This document shows, in pieces, positions 1-10,314 of a stretch of 23,974 nucleotides of DNA. The position numbers and the translations under genes are program-made. Position 1 is the stretch's first letter, and each line of letters starts with the position of its first letter. Source of the DNA: Apostichopus californicus. Taxonomy: Eukaryota; Echinodermata; Holothuroidea; Aspidochirotida; Stichopodidae. The DNA lies in NCBI GenBank assembly GCA_020650975.1, contig JAIPMN010016575.1, forward strand, positions 1-23,974, in the 5' to 3' direction. Below the pieces are notes generated by a model, which was not told where the DNA came from, searched no databases, and saw only the letters and a list, made by a program, of their open reading frames with translations.

Positions 1-91
1 GTTTCGATCCTAGCAGGATCTTCTTCAGAGGCTTAAAAAAAAAAAAAAAAAATTTTTTAGCCTCTGAAGAAGATCCTGCTAGGATTGAAAC
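1..91. repeat. 33-bp inverted repeat around an A18/T6 spacer
   Basis: Bases 1-33 and 59-91 are reverse complements with one mismatch (ggatc against ggatt). The spacer is one T, a run of 18 A and a run of 6 T. A transcript from either strand could fold into a long hairpin. Each arm holds the same hammerhead-like core, so this looks like two copies of one mobile repeat meeting head to head, or a snap-back copy. The left copy runs off the window edge. The pairing is seen directly; the mobile origin is inferred. Confidence 0.9.
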
Positions 92-98
92 GTCAGGC
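60..98 (+). ncRNA. Hammerhead-ribozyme-like motif (small stem III)
   Basis: The order of elements matches a type I hammerhead. Stem I strand GCCT (60-63) is followed by the CUGANGA box as CTGAAGA (64-70), stem II GATCC/GGATT with loop TGCTA (72-86), GAAA (87-90), the minimal stem III plus cleavage triplet C-GTC (91-94), and the stem I partner AGGC (95-98). Minimal-stem-III hammerheads are known in Penelope-like elements and other retroelements, where they act as dimers. One extra A (71) lies between the CUGANGA box and stem II, and stem II contains a G-T pair, so this copy may be inactive. The other arm of the inverted repeat carries the same core on the minus strand, with a fully paired stem II but cut by the window edge. 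Confidence 0.55.
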
Positions 99-99
99 C

Positions 100-2536
100 A
101 ACTTACTTTTACACATTCTCTAACACAGGCTCTCTAGTGGATAAGCAGTTTGCTAACAGTTTTATTTTACTTTGATTTTGTAAAGAAGGTAGAAAAAAAA
201 TTGAACCTCAGTCCAGAAAATGTCAAGATTGATCTTTTCTACTTACATCTGTCCGTGAAGAAGGAAGGGTTGTAGTAGCGGATGAAAATAAAGCTCATGA
301 TTACAAGGGCGGAGGAATTTATCGCCACGTTGATTCGATAGGCGGAGACATGATCGCAAAGAAGACACAGGGCGTTGTATATGACCAGAGAGATCAGGAA
401 AGAAACTACTGTAATAGCAGAGAATTCAGCTGATGAAAAGGATGTTAGATCCTGATAGGGGGGAAAGAGAAAGAAAGAATCGTAAATAATTATATCGAAC
501 CAGTACCAGTTCTAGATTAGTTAAATCTGTGCTACGTTTATGGTTACCATATTTGCTTCCCCAGGTTCAAAAGAGGGACACTGCATCCTGGGAGGAGGAG
601 GAGGAGGAGAGAGGGAGTGGGGGAGGGGGGAGGATGTTATACCAAATGTTTTTAATGTACTAATATCGTCAAACAGCTATTGGTTGGGGGGAGGGGGATT
701 GTTTGCCCTGGAATAAATTCACTGACAGACAGGATTAATACAAAAAATCCCTAGAGTACAGTACATAATAAAGTATATATAATGTGTCTGTGCAGTACAG
801 ACTGTAACAATAAACAAATTCTGCAACATTTTGTCAAAGTTGCAAAATATAGCTGGATGACATAACAAAACAAGCCCTTGTCCCCCTGTTCCAAAATGGT
901 GGTTCCATCCCTGTTCTCCCCCAGTTTCCATTCACTTCACGCTCTCCCCATTCCCTATACATTTACACACGTACACACATATTTAACGTACATACTGTAA
1001 CTGTAAACCATGTTGTACAGTGCGTGTTGTACATACAATAGCAGTAGAAAGTGCCTGAGGAAACAGGTGGTATTGTGGTACAGTCAGATAAAGAAGGGCT
1101 TCAGCTGTATCACCAATCAATAGCTCTAGTTATGTCCATTGTTACATATTGTAGTAGGCCTACCTACAGTACCATATACACCCTGCCATGGTAATAACTA
1201 TGGATACTGGTGAACTAATTATGTTAATTTGTTAATTGTGATATTACATACATGTCTAACAATTAAATTCCTTACGAGAGACACTTCCTGTAGTTTTGAA
1301 CTTTGCTGAGTCTGTTTGAACAAAGCACAGTACTTATGTTTATCCATAATTGCTTACTGTTTCAATTTTATCTTTTTTTTCTTATTAAAAGCATTTTAAA
1401 ATTACTCTAGAAAGACCCAAATGTTTCTAATTTCATCATAAACTTTACAATGATCAATTTGCAGCTACTTATTATGATCATTCTTATTATATCAGTTTAA
1501 TATTACTGTAACTGTTTATCTTTTGAAATTCTATTAAATCTTTACTTTTTAAAAGCATTATAAAACTTATCTAGAACATCCTCCTTCCCCCAATACCCCC
1601 CTCCCCCCAATATATATAATTTGATATTACTCTACATGTTTACAGTCATAAGCTTCAGTTATTTATCTTGTTTTTCTATTGACATATGAAGATGAGAATT
1701 TTTTTTAATGATACTCAGGCAATCATACTCACCATTGTGGCTAAGTAGTCTAGTTTCAACTCTTTTTATCCCAACCTTTAAATCATCCCATCGACGGCCT
1801 GTCCGCTACTGCAACTAGCAATGACTCTTGCATATAAACATACCATACACGCACATTGTCAAGAAAAGGGCTCTACTATTGACCCAGTTGCTTGAGACCC
1901 AGTTGTTTGCAAGACTCTACTACTATTAACAAGACTCTATGGTTTGCAAGACTCTATTGTTAGCAAGACTCTATTGTTAGCTTAACAATCAAACAAGTGA
2001 TGCCCTATCTGTGCTCTGTGGGCAAATCACCTCTACACACATGACAATGTTCAGGATTCTCAATATAACAATCAGTTATTCACTGATCAGATGCTTGTTG
2101 ATAAACCAGTGGCACTCCACATACCGTAAATAGTAGCATTTAGGTTCAAGATAATGAAGGTAAATAGACTTATATAACGTGAATATATTGGGTTGTACTT
2201 GGGTCACCTTGAGGTGGAGGATGACATTTACACTACAGGTGGTAATCTGACCTCTTCTCTCAAACCTTGATCTTATTCGTGGAGATAATTGCTTGATAAT
2301 CGTCTGATAATACTCAAGTATGTCTCTGACTGGGTTACCATTTTTTTTGTGGTGTGATATATGTATGTATGTATGAATATTAGATCCTCCTGCAAGCAGG
2401 AACTCGCGAAGAAGCCTCATTGGCTTATCAAAGCCGCAAGCTGACCGAAGTCAGTCTCTTACATTCATATTTAACGTCCATGATTATGAATTGTTAATTG
2501 TCAACAACTCTGTAACTGGACGATGTACATTAATCT
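100..2536. other. AT-rich non-coding DNA, no gene seen
   Basis: This probably belongs to a long intron of SMG9, because the next upstream SMG9 exon (around the motif that precedes GCSSLARANIMPSL) was not found here. Bases 100-250 continue the hammerhead-bearing repeat and include a segment resembling 13416-13456. A purine-rich tract lies at about 590-635, a G-rich one at 685-701, and a C-rich one near 1585-1610. The short open frames are unsupported by splice sites or a recognisable family. Confidence 0.5.
1911..1981. repeat. Short tandem repeat, four copies of an aagactcta unit
   Basis: The 9-mer aagactcta occurs at 1911, 1931, 1948 and 1965, giving periods of 20, 17 and 17 bp. The last two units are almost identical over 17 bp. 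It is a local minisatellite with no coding meaning that I can see. Confidence 0.8.
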
Positions 2537-2603
2537 GGGAGCGACTCGAACCGGGACCTTATGATTGAAAGGCACCGGCGTTAACCACTGAGCTAACACT
2601 CCA
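2537..2603 (-). repeat. tRNA-like sequence, probably head of a tRNA-derived SINE
   Basis: On the minus strand an A-box-like TAGCTCAGTGG (plus 2585-2595) and a B box GGTTCGAGTC (plus 2543-2552) sit at tRNA spacing. The ends can pair as GGAGTG with CGCTCC. The D arm and the T stem are poor, the anticodon loop is non-standard (about eight bases between CCTT and AAGG), and there is no encoded CCA. That favours a tRNA-derived SINE head or tRNA pseudogene over a working tRNA. The RNA polymerase III promoter boxes look intact. Confidence 0.6.
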
Positions 2604-2645
2604 AGCTAACACTAGCTAACACTTAACCACTGAGCTAACACTCCA
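2581..2645. repeat. Duplicated 23-bp A-box segment
   Basis: The 23 bases at 2581-2603 are repeated exactly at 2623-2645. The intervening 19 bases are made of further agctaacact copies. This looks like slippage or microhomology-driven duplication at the 5' end of the minus-strand tRNA-like element, and it supplies a second A box. Confidence 0.85.
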
Positions 2646-2766
2646 TATATTTGATGTTAGTCTCAGCCAATTATTATACAGAGTACTGTTACCAATATAA
2701 ATATATCAAGCTGGTTGGGCATGCATAGATACAGAGAGGATGCAGTGTCTAAATGTGATGGATATG

Positions 2767-2780
2767 TTGTTGTTGTTGTT
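2767..2780. repeat. (TTG)n microsatellite
   Basis: About five TTG triplets in a row, in non-coding DNA upstream of the first visible SMG9 exon. Confidence 0.85.
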
Positions 2781-3147
2781 GTATGATTCTGGAGCAGAGC
2801 TTTGCATCAAATATTGCCCGCATGTTGGGAACATGTTCTGTAAGATTGAATAATATGCACATCTAGGAGCAGTCGTAGTATGAAAACTTTCTACTCGAAT
2901 GGTATGGCAACTTAAGATTATTTTGGTGCATTAAGTTTTCCATGGCTTTGATAACCAGGCCCCCAAAAATTTGAGTCATTTACTGGCTAAATTCCAGTCG
3001 GTAGATTTTGCAGTTTGCCAGGTAGAGAAAGAGAGAAAAAAAAGGAGCATTTCTTTGCTAGTAGACTTAAAGAAGAAAAACACATAAGAATTGTGGCAAC
3101 AATGTTTTCATTTCACTTCACTACATTTTTTGTCTCTTTTTTATCAG

Positions 3148-5805
3148 GATGTTCCTCCTTAGCGAGGGCCAACATTATGCCAAGCCTCTCATCAGCAACT
3201 CTGCCTCTCGACGTCAACCTCTTCTTGATACCACATTTCCATGACAACGAAACTGATATTACTGCTATATACAATAATGGTGAGTCTTGTCTCCATTTAT
3301 GTCACAAGTGTAATGAGCGTTCAGTATTGAATTTGAATAGTATGGATTTAGCAAACCTGGGAGGGGAGAGGAAAGGGGAGGTTGGGAATGGGAAGGAGCA
3401 CTTGGGAAGGGGCAGAAGGATGCCGGAAGGTGAATGGTGAGATGTGAATGAGAGGGCTAGTTGCCTTCACGATACCATCAATTAGTGCACAATTGTAAGA
3501 TTGCTTCCCAGTGATTTATCATAGCGTGGTGGGGGTGTGGTGGTGGGGGGTGGGAGTTGAATGGATAGAAAGTTGCCCTTGAGGCATTCTTTCAAATATG
3601 TCTTTAAAGTAATATATTAACTTTGAGAGGAGAGCTGTAAAATAGTAAAATGGTAACATTTATTGCTTTTAGTGTAAAGGCAAAACATTTCCGCTTTTCG
3701 AAACTATTTTGCGTAATCACTCTGTTTCCTTGTCACAAAGATCAATGCGAATTCCACGACCTTTTCCGTCGGAATGTTTTGTCATTCTTTCCATGAATCT
3801 TTGATTGTTTTCTGCCACTTGCAGGTCAGTCCATTTTGTACAGCCTTCTGCCTAATAAGGTCAAAGGTCACCCACGGACGGAAACCCTGGTCAGGTGTTT
3901 CAGAAATCAGATCTTTGGGGCGGCGCGTTATCCACTGACTCACACATCTTTGACCGAGAAAAACTGGTGTGTACGGATACCTATCCTGATAACGTAACTG
4001 AAAGTGTAGTCTACAAACCAGTCATGTCTCAAGTAAAAAAACTCAAGATGTGAGGTGACCTGAGCAAGTTCATCAAGTATTCCTACAAAGACAGCAGTGT
4101 CGCCAAGATGGGGGGGGGGGGGCATATGTCTCCCAAATTGTTTGGTCCCCCCCAAAGGAAAGTAGCCATATCCAAAGAAATTTTAGGCAGGAAGATACAC
4201 AAACATAACTCAAGGAAGACATATTCAGATGTACAGCAGACTTAGGTATTGAAGTCAAGCCGTTTGCTTGCCAGTTCGACCATTACCGTGTATACAAACA
4301 TGTTATTGTCCAAATATTTCATTCGCTCGATCTCTGTCAACGGGCTAAAATTTTGTCGCAAAAGTCCATCACTATGACCGTGTGATATTAACGACGCAGT
4401 GGTACCAAAATTTCTAGCACAGTTAGGTTTTTATTTACCCCAGGCTCATCCCTGATAGTTATTAATACTCCATTCTAACATGCCACAAGTACAGCTGCTA
4501 TTATTAACTGTACCTCACATTTGTACATCCTAGTATTCTCTTCCTCTGGGTGAAAGTGTCATGTTATCCAATTGCAAATGAAAAGAACATGTTGGCTCTG
4601 TTTATCAGTCACATCCTTCTTCCTATCTACCATATCCTTGGGTATAGATTCCCCTTAGGTAAAGGTAACTTGTAGAAGAGGTAATTTCTGATCAGCAGAC
4701 TTTGACAGATTGAACTTTATACAGGAAGGAATGATAATGCCTGAAGAAATAATGCATCCTGCGATCATGTGGTGTCAACTCATACTTGGCTCTTTTAGAA
4801 ATGTTAGCACGCCTGGCAACCCCCCCCCCCACCACCCCTATCAGAGACAGGATTAAGATAACAGGGGATCCTGGAGTTAGGCTACTTTTCTGTGATGATT
4901 AATGTGCCGTCTATGGAGGCACACTCCGTGTAGTGTGCATCCCTACGGTATCTGGACCAGGGAGTCCTCCGGGGACCCAATGTGAAATAGCTTGAATCTT
5001 TTATTTTTGGAGGCCTATGTACAGTCATTGCATTGAAATTATTTGTGTATATGTTTGTGTGCACTTGTTTTGTATTCTGACGGACTTGAACGAAAGAATC
5101 CCAAGTCCTCAGTTGTCATTTCAAAAGAATCACCATGTCCTCAGAATAATTCTATTGTTAAGGGGTAATTTTATGGTTTGAGTAGGTAGATTTGAACAAT
5201 GGCAAAAACAATGGGATTCTCATGATTGTAAAACACACCAGGTGTGTTTGGGCAGAATTGGGGTGGGGGGGGGTGGGGGTGACCCTCTCTTTGAAGTCAG
5301 GGGTACTGCTTGGTGATTCAACTGCACAAAGACATTTAAATTTGATTCAACCATTACAAATATCAGTGATTTGGTTTGTGCTCATTTGAAAGTACTTCCG
5401 TGTGCATAAATAAGTCAGGGCTGTCATTCAGACCAGTGTATCAGTCCAAGAACAATCTCAGGCAAGTGGAAGTCCAGACTGTTTGGACTTTCATGAATGC
5501 GATCTATCACCCTCACCCCTTGCTCTCTATTCATCCTGTGTTGGTATCCGCAATTAATCTAGGAGGCAGGTCTATGGTGTTCCCTTCCCATTGTTGTGCT
5601 GCAGTCAATTCCAGGAGTTAATACTGCATGATTACACTGCAGTTTTGTAAAGTTACAATATTAAGTACAGCTGTTTCAACGTTTGGTTTGTATCTCTGGA
5701 TTGTTTTCATCTTTGCCTTCTTACAGGTTTCATTATGCAGCCAGAACCTGGGAGACAATGAGAAAGTCGGGCCTGATGTCGGATTTCAATCGTTTGCTGA
5801 CCTGA
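3148..5805 (+). CDS. SMG9: SMG9, nonsense-mediated mRNA decay factor, last three coding exons (partial)
   Basis: Coding exons are 3148-3279, 3825-3966 and 5727-5805, ending in TGA. All introns are GT...AG and the phases join: exon 1 opens with the last two bases of a codon, and the later joins fall after base 1 and base 2. The product is the C-terminal 117 or so residues. It contains DVNLFLIPHF, QSILYSLLP, and near the end TEKNWFHYAARTW, which matches the conserved SMG9 C-terminus. The protein ends in NRLLT, comparable with the SRLLA ending of vertebrate SMG9. SMG9 pairs with SMG8 through a GTPase-like fold and restrains the kinase SMG1, which phosphorylates UPF1 in mRNA surveillance. The GTPase-like core lies upstream of this window. 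The second intron is long (1,760 bp) and its donor is GTGTGT. Family assignment rests on recalled motif similarity over all three exons. Confidence 0.92.
3280..3824 (+). other. SMG9 intron
   Basis: Intron between visible exons 1 and 2, with donor GTGAGT and acceptor TTGCAG. It holds G-rich runs at about 3358-3420 and 3528-3555. No RNA gene or repeat is recognised. Confidence 0.85.
3967..5726 (+). other. SMG9 long intron
   Basis: Intron between visible exons 2 and 3, with donor GTGTGT and acceptor CTTACAG. It contains poly-G at 4110-4121, poly-C at 4820-4830 and a G-rich stretch at 5259-5280. Several open frames of 60-80 codons on both strands show no family resemblance and no splice context, so I call nothing coding here. 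Confidence 0.8.
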
Positions 5806-6262
5806 ATCGGCGTCCAAGAAGAACTCGACGTTGTTCAAAGTTTATGACTCGAAGCCACTTCGACAGGGGATTGGCCAGAAGAGTATTCCGACAAGTACAG
5901 AGGAGGGTGACGAAATGATTCCATGAAAATGTTTGGACGGATTGAGAAGCGCCAGATTGTGTGATCTCACTGTGCACTTTTCAATGGAATATGTTCAATT
6001 CTTGGTGAAAGGTTCAAACTACTTCTGGAAGAGTCAATTCATGAGTAGTTCTAATAAATAGCTAAATGAGTTCTGTCTGACTTTAAGCAGGTAAACTTTA
6101 CAAATCTTAATCAAAGTTATCATCAAACTGAACCACTTTCGTCAGAGGTTTGTTGTCTGTGCCAAAGTGTTTCTGTCGTAGGGGCCGGCATGCCTATACT
6201 CTGCCAAATATTTATGAATTCATTAATTTATAAAACAAGAAATAAAGAATACAGAACAAGTC
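5806..6262 (+). other. SMG9: SMG9 3' untranslated region
   Basis: Sequence after the SMG9 stop codon. Two candidate poly(A) signals are present: AATAAA at 6053-6058 and AATAAA at 6241-6246. The downstream end given assumes the second signal and a cleavage site some 15 bases beyond it, which cannot be read exactly. Confidence 0.6.
6241..6246 (+). terminator. SMG9 distal poly(A) signal AATAAA
   Basis: Canonical AATAAA about 440 bp after the SMG9 stop, just before a T-rich stretch. A nearer candidate lies at 6053-6058. Confidence 0.6.
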
Positions 6263-6280
6263 AATTTTCAGTTGATATAT

Positions 6281-6286
6281 TTTATT
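6281..6286 (-). terminator. Flattop poly(A) signal AATAAA (minus strand)
   Basis: The plus-strand TTTATT reads AATAAA on the minus strand, about 300 bp past the Flattop stop codon. I saw no closer canonical signal. It faces the SMG9 signal, with only 34 bases between the two hexamers. Confidence 0.6.
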
Positions 6287-6579
6287 TACAAGTGTTCACT
6301 TTAGCTCTGTTCTCTACGGGATCTATCCTAACGATATTGTTGCACACTACCGGTTAGCCATTCAGACGTCTCTCCTGTTGTGGCTTAGATACAGTGGTAG
6401 AGGAGAAGAACTTTCAAAAGACAAGTTAATTCCAATTTGGCACACATGTCTTGAAGTTATACAAAATTATCAAAACTCATGGCTTATCTCCAAACATTTC
6501 TCTTTCTCCCGAAATCCCTTGGTCTTTACATTAAAACAATCCACAATACAGATATAAGTTTTTGGCTATGATTGCATTT

Positions 6580-9500
6580 CTATGCGACCATTGGTTCTTG
6601 TCCAGGCCGGCCTACAGGTGTTGATGATTCGGCTAGTTTCGTGGGTGAATGAGGAGACGGGTTATTAGGACGAATCTCGTCGTTTGGTATTTCTGTCGGT
6701 GGTGGAGTTTTCATGTTAGCTTTACTTGAAGATACCTGAGGAAGTAACCGTAAATGGAAAAAGAAGAAAAATAAAAAACATATTATTGAGATATCAAGCA
6801 AAGGCAGAGACTAGTTCCAAAAAAGGATAGAATTTGAATTGAGGATGTTATTTATTGTTTTATTTTATGGTATACTGCAAATAGTCGTCTCCATGCTGAT
6901 TATATAATTAATCAATTCATATTACTTGATCTGAATAAAACTGTTGACCAAAAAAAATCATATTTTTTTTGTTCATCACCGAATTACCTTTATCGGGAAA
7001 GTTTGGCTTCATTGTTTGAATTGTTGATTATTGAGTAAAAAGGCTCATTTATTAAAACAAGACAAACAATCTTGACAGCTTTAATGTTTGAAAGAACTTT
7101 TAAAAGATTCAGAAAGTTTTCAGTTGACCTCTTTAATGTTCTCATTAGAAATAAAATAAATTCACAACATAAAATGGAAAGTGGACTTCTGTTATTTTTT
7201 CATTTTCAATATATTACATTAAATATGCTTACTACAGTATAGACTCGTTCATGGTGGGGAGGACTTAACATAGTGCAGTCATATTCATCTTTGTTACAGT
7301 TTTCTACTTTAATTTTTTTATAACTCCTATGTGACTGAATAAGTATTGATAAACCTGTCACATTATTCCTTCATTCACTGACAGCAACTGATGATTCCCT
7401 ATTATATGTTTGATTAATAATAGCACCAAATATATATAGCACCAAGTTCCTTCTAAACACCCTCAATCGTACCAAAACTTTTTCAAAGGGGAGGAAGGGA
7501 CTATTGATAGCAAAAAATGGCATCCAGAGTGGGTTTAAAATAGTCAGACAGTTATAAGAGTTCTAACAGTAACAACTTGAACGACCAACTTGTAAATTGG
7601 TCATCTGTTTTAGAATTTGAAGAAAGACTGTCCGAGAAAGGATATGCAAGTTTGTCTCTGCAGATGATCAACCAGGACATAAAGTCATCCCAGTTTCATG
7701 ACAGAGAGAGAAACATGACACAACTGTAACGGACGTACGGCAAACTGTAAGACTACAAACCTTTGGTTCTAGTCTCAGGTCTCTCTTTGGTGATTTGGCG
7801 TGTTCCATGTACTGTTCGTGAATGATCCTCTGTGTTTTGATCCCCCCGACGGCTGGATCGCTTCTGGCCATGTAAGTCGTGATATTTCCAGGGATCTTCC
7901 TAGGCATGTCCCAGGTCCCAACAAACTCTCCCCAGGGTGACCTCACTGATTTGGGCACCCCCTCCATTAGATGGCCTCTGTCATTTGCGATGATCTGTGT
8001 GAAACCTTCGTACGAGTCTGGTCTCTGTGTGAACAAGAACCAGTTTTTGAAATGCTAGAACTTTTTCATTTTTTTTTACAACCTTGAAATAACACATACA
8101 TTTACATGTAGCTTATATGTGAATATGACCAAATTTCATTGTTTTTTGGTGATAATGTAATATATCAGGATCTGCAACTATGTTCATGCAATTTATTTTA
8201 GACCATATTTGGATTTTTCAGTCTTTGCAGGGGGAATTTTTTCCCTACGGATTTCTTGGTGCCATCTCTCGGACAACCATGCCAAGCATTCTGGTTGACC
8301 GAAATGCAAATTTGGTTGTCGGATAAGTAGCAAAATAACATGCACCAATTATGCACACCGTAGCAGAGATGTGTAGGCTTGGTGGATAGAACACTAGCTT
8401 TAGGGGTGCTACCAATTGAACATTTTGTCTCTCTGGAGGTATTTATTGACAATGTACGATCTATTAAACTTGATGTAAACAACTACTCTTCTATCAGACA
8501 ACTTCCAAAGCTGACTTTGGTTTGTCCAAACAGAAATTTGGTCATAACTGGCGATAGGTTGACCACTAAAACTATGCCTTGCTTGGTGTATATAAATATA
8601 TATATATATAATAGTAAAATTGTAATTACAGTACTTAGAGGGGTTACTGTAGGTTTCAATACTGGCATAGCTTGCTCCATTGTACAATGTGTAAAAATGG
8701 CATTAACTTTGCATTGAAAATAAGGTCAACTTTGATATCGGTAAATGTTTTTGCTTCAACTCAGTAGCTATTCTACGAAAGCATAAACTAATTAATTAAT
8801 GTTTAAATGTCTTCAGGTACTGAGGATGTTGACTGGATAAACACAATTCCCTTTCTTGGGGTAGGGGGGGGGGTGTATGTTAGTTGGAGGACAGGCAGAA
8901 AACTCCATATTGATATAAATATGAACGGTTAGGTTAGGTGAAATGACATGTGTATTTGTGTGAAGTTTGTAATTTCTTTCTACATAAAAGGTGTTATGCA
9001 TTTCCAATGACTTATTAAGTATGTGAACCCAAACTTGTGGAAAATTTTGAACCATGTTGACTCAATACACATTTATGGTGCTGCTTATAAAGCTGCTTGG
9101 ATAATCACAAAATTACTCAATAAGAATGAGGCAATACCTACAATATCAAATTGATTTATTCATTGATTAGCAAGCAAATTCTAACGAATCACTGGAGAAT
9201 ATAAGTTAAAGTTAATTAACATACATGTGCTTAATGAAAGTAGAAATATCTTCTCACCTCTTTATAGGATTTTGGAAGTTGCCAATGTTGTAATCTTCTG
9301 CTATCGAAAGCATTTTCATACTGAAAAGGGGAGAAATGTAAAGAAAACAGTTGAAAGAAAAAGAAAAAAAGAAACAAAAGAAAAAGACAACAAATTGAGT
9401 AGACTTTGGTTATGTTTCCAGAACTTGAAGGTTAAACTTACAAAATTGTAATTTACAATGGGTTTTTTATTTATAAATAAATAATATTTATAAATATTAT

Positions 9501-10314
9501 TAATAAAGTGAAGTTAATATGTTAACTACATTTAATTCAGTTTGTGTCAGCCACGAAGACACACGCTAAACTACCATCTAGAGAGATCAGGAAGAGTTGA
9601 TCTGGAAGACTACTGTAGCTAGATTGATCTACCATAACAAACATACATTTCCCAAACAATAGCTGGCACTCAAACACCATTTGGAAATATTTCTGTGATC
9701 CACTGGAAATTTGACATGTTTTCTGATTTTCCTCTTGAAGTTTACATCTCGCCATTAGTTTACAAATGATTTAGAAGTACTGAACTTATGATGGTGCAGA
9801 AGGTGGTTAAACCAAGTTTATCCCCATGAATTTAGTTGCAACTAACTATAATCTTGTGCTAGAGTACTTAACCATACATAACAACAGATGAACAATACAT
9901 AATAACATTAAACCCTACCAGCCATATGTGTCACACAAGAATGCAAACTAGATAGCCTAGCCCTACTTCAGAGTTTGGTATAGGCCTAAGTGACTTAAAA
10001 GTTGGAAGTTTGTTCAAGAAAGTAAAAATAAAGGAAGGAAACTAAGTAACAAGAGCCACTGATTTTTCTCATCTCACGAAAGTACTGGCCTACATAGTTA
10101 CTGATATGAATGGCCAATTTAGCCTTAGGTAAGGCTAAATTTGATCTAACTTAAGTTAGCCTGCAGTAATGTTAGTTACTGTTGTGAACAGTTTAATTCG
10201 TATAATGATTGGACCAATTCATTTTCATGACGCTAAGAAGTAAGAGTAAGAGTAAGACAGTACTAAGGGTCAGAGTAAAGTACCGACCTGATTTGCGCTG
10301 AAATGAGATGCCAT
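6580..10314 (-). CDS. CFAP126: Flattop (CFAP126), cilia and basal-body microtubule protein, complete
   Basis: Four coding exons on the minus strand: 10288-10314, 9258-9320, 7761-8024 and 6580-6735. All have GT...AG introns and all joins are phase 0, giving 169 residues; vertebrate Flattop is of similar size (about 177). It starts MASHFSANQ, the conserved short N-terminus of the family. Exon 2 has LQHWQLPKSYKE. Exon 3 has GFTQIIANDRGHL and SPWGEFVGTWDMP, the hallmark core. The C-terminus is rich in Pro, Ser and Thr and looks disordered, as in relatives. Flattop binds ciliary doublet microtubules and acts at basal bodies in planar-polarised, multiciliated cells. The start was chosen because the N-terminal motif and the splice phase both agree. 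The gene is head-to-head with EIF3F and tail-to-tail with SMG9. Confidence 0.93.
6736..7760 (-). other. Flattop intron 3
   Basis: AT-rich intron with donor GTTTGT, not the strongest form, and acceptor CTTCCTCAG. Nothing else is recognised in it. Confidence 0.85.
8025..9257 (-). other. Flattop intron 2
   Basis: Intron with donor GTGAGA and acceptor CACACAG. It holds a TA-rich microsatellite at about 8590-8612 and a poly-G run at about 8862-8872. The overlapping open frames at 8379-8717 have no family resemblance. Confidence 0.85.
9321..10287 (-). other. Flattop intron 1
   Basis: Intron with donor GTCGGT and acceptor CTTTTCAG. It contains the 22-bp perfect AT palindrome at 9480-9501 and a 72-codon open frame at 9537-9755 on the minus strand. 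That frame is not recognised and lacks clear splice support. Confidence 0.8.
9480..9501. repeat. 22-bp perfect AT palindrome
   Basis: The sequence reads identically on both strands, centred on TTTATAAA. A separate small hairpin, attgtaa-t-ttacaat, lies just before it at about 9446-9460. It is probably intronic low-complexity DNA able to form a cruciform. Confidence 0.9.

Noticed and set aside
2076-2420. 114-codon frame on the minus strand
   Set aside because: Residue mix is unlike any family I know, there is no splice or promoter context, and it lies in apparent SMG9 intronic DNA beside repeats. Treated as chance.
3015-3440. 141-codon frame on the plus strand overlapping the first SMG9 exon
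   Set aside because: Only the part 3148-3279 is a real exon, in this same frame; the flanks read through the acceptor and donor into intron.
4889-5080. Possible box C/D snoRNA in the SMG9 intron (GTGATGA near 4892)
   Set aside because: The next CTGA is about 180 bases away and there is no terminal stem, so the geometry does not fit.
5628-5918. 96-codon frame overlapping the last SMG9 exon
   Set aside because: It uses a different frame from the SMG9 exon. The SMG9 frame joins in phase to the previous exon and ends in the conserved C-terminus.
8379-8717. Overlapping plus and minus frames of about 90-110 codons in Flattop intron 2
   Set aside because: Both strands are open at once over AT-rich DNA with a TA microsatellite, which is typical of chance frames.
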